Shown here: positions 27,396-28,071 of the stretch, piece by piece
Position numbering within the stretch: the first letter of the stretch is position 1
Layout of the letters: each line of letters begins with the position of its first letter
NCBI GenBank assembly: GCA_003427395.1
Contig: BFEA01000011.1
Location: 117,545 to 145,615 of the forward strand
Direction: 5' to 3'
Length of the DNA: 28,071 nucleotides
DNA from: Chara braunii
Taxonomy: Eukaryota; Streptophyta; Charophyceae; Charales; Characeae
The notes under the pieces: model-generated
The model's database searches: none
Seen by the model: only the letters and a program-made list of their open reading frames with translations
Told to the model about the DNA's origin: nothing
Position numbers and translations under genes: made by a program

Positions 27396-28071
27396 TCATT
27401 CATAGGCAGCGACAATATCTGGTGCGGTTTCAAGCAGTTCTTTTTTACTAAACCATCGATCCTCTGATGATTGTTGGAATTTGAAACGTACTTTGAACTG
27501 CTTTTGTGGTCTGCCCCGTGCTCCTGTAGAGAAAAACCCATGTTCTATGACCCTATCAATCTCATATTGTCCGTCCATGGATGGGGGATTCATAGATGGT
27601 CTGTTTGGAAAATCATCTCCTTCTACATAGGGCAACAGTTTAGACGCATGAAAAACAGAATAAGTTATGAGATGAGAAGGGATGTCAATTCGATAAGAAG
27701 GTCCCTCTTCATCTCCTATTACTTTGAGAACTTCCCAGGGTCCAAAGTAGACGGGTAGCAGTTTTTGAGATACGTTTTCTTCGAGTGAAAATTCCTTTGA
27801 CTTAACCCAAACAAAATCTCCTACTTTAAAGGTAGCAGGTCGTCGATGCTTATTGGCCTGAATAATCATTTGTTCTTGGGCTCTCTTTAGATTTTCTTTC
27901 ACCTTCTTGATATCTTCTTGAAACAAAACTGCATACTCTCTTGTCCCTGGTGGTAACCTCAGAAATTGGTCCCGGGTTAGTTCATCAATGGGACGTCTGG
28001 GTTTCCAACCCTTGTGCAGTGCATTAGGACTTCGTCCGGTAGCGGTATGTACACTACTGTTATATGCACTG
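27396..28071 (-). CDS. pol (IN): Integrase C-terminus with chromodomain, partial, uninterrupted
   Basis: The frame is open on the - strand from the window end (28070) to TGA 27396-27398, about 224 codons, with no stop. The first residues (AYNSSVHTATGRSPNALHKG) are the end of the integrase core. A helical basic linker follows, then a GPY/F-type module (VGDFVWVKSKEF, FGPWEVLKVI, YRIDIP, SVFHASKLLPY). Last is a chromodomain-like segment (YEIDRVIEHGFF, KQFKVRFK, EDRWFSKKELLETAP). Chromodomains in chromoviruses direct integration to heterochromatin by reading histone marks; that is family knowledge. The intact frame suggests a much younger copy than the giant element. The rest of gag-pol lies beyond the window. 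Confidence 0.9.
   Translation of the reverse strand, partial: SAYNSSVHTATGRSPNALHKGWKPRRPIDELTRDQFLRLPPGTREYAVLFQEDIKKVKENLKRAQEQMIIQANKHRRPATFKVGDFVWVKSKEFSLEENVSQKLLPVYFGPWEVLKVIGDEEGPSYRIDIPSHLITYSVFHASKLLPYVEGDDFPNRPSMNPPSMDGQYEIDRVIEHGFFSTGARGRPQKQFKVRFKFQQSSEDRWFSKKELLETAPDIVAAYE

Overview
The window is repeat-rich, non-genic DNA from a eukaryote, most likely a green plant or streptophyte alga. The evidence is a primer-binding site matching the 3' end of plant-type tRNA-Asp, two Ty3/gypsy lineages (one with a C-terminal chromodomain), a plant-style LINE ORF1 and a few telomere-like CCCTAA units. I cannot name the species; a charophyte would fit, but that is a guess. No ordinary host gene is recognisable. 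Almost everything is transposable-element sequence in different stages of decay.

Bases 4-22072 look like one giant (about 22 kb) Ty3/gypsy LTR retrotransposon on the + strand. It has a 5' LTR (4-929, TGTG...CACA), a PBS (934-951), a stack of palindromes and a 2.1-kb AT-rich leader. It continues with an array of eleven small and medium ORFs (3097-11096), a 26-bp minisatellite (11122-11303), gag (11338-13311), protease (13312-14408), RT-RNase H (14402-16179), integrase (16180-17580), a 3.5-kb non-coding tail and a 3' LTR (to 22072). The LTRs differ at about 4% of positions by eye. Gag-pol carries many in-frame stops and at least five frameshifts, and the RT and RNase H active sites have each lost an aspartate, so the copy is dead.

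The unusual part is the ORF array between leader and gag. It contains a four-member paralogous family (I-A, I-B, I-C, I-D), a two-member family (II-A, II-B), another two-member family (V-A, V-B) and three single ORFs (III, IV, VI). All are on the gag-pol strand, tightly packed, with two direct stop/start overlaps. I recognise none of these proteins. I-A and I-B, with their leaders, are a 2.05-kb tandem duplication with TTGGGG at all three boundaries. Its divergence (about 3.5-4%) is close to that of the LTRs, which suggests it arose around the time of insertion.

To the right, 22073-24600 is a broken LINE ORF1 on the - strand, with a 395-bp internal tandem repeat, into which the giant element appears to have inserted. 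Bases 24600-26616 hold no gene I can support. Bases 26617-28071 are the 3' end of a second, better preserved chromodomain-bearing Ty3/gypsy element on the - strand: a 725-bp LTR and an uninterrupted integrase C-terminus running off the window. Single N bases at 20487, 21147 and 26616 mark assembly joins. The one at 21147 is flanked by 95-bp identical ends and is almost certainly an uncollapsed contig overlap.
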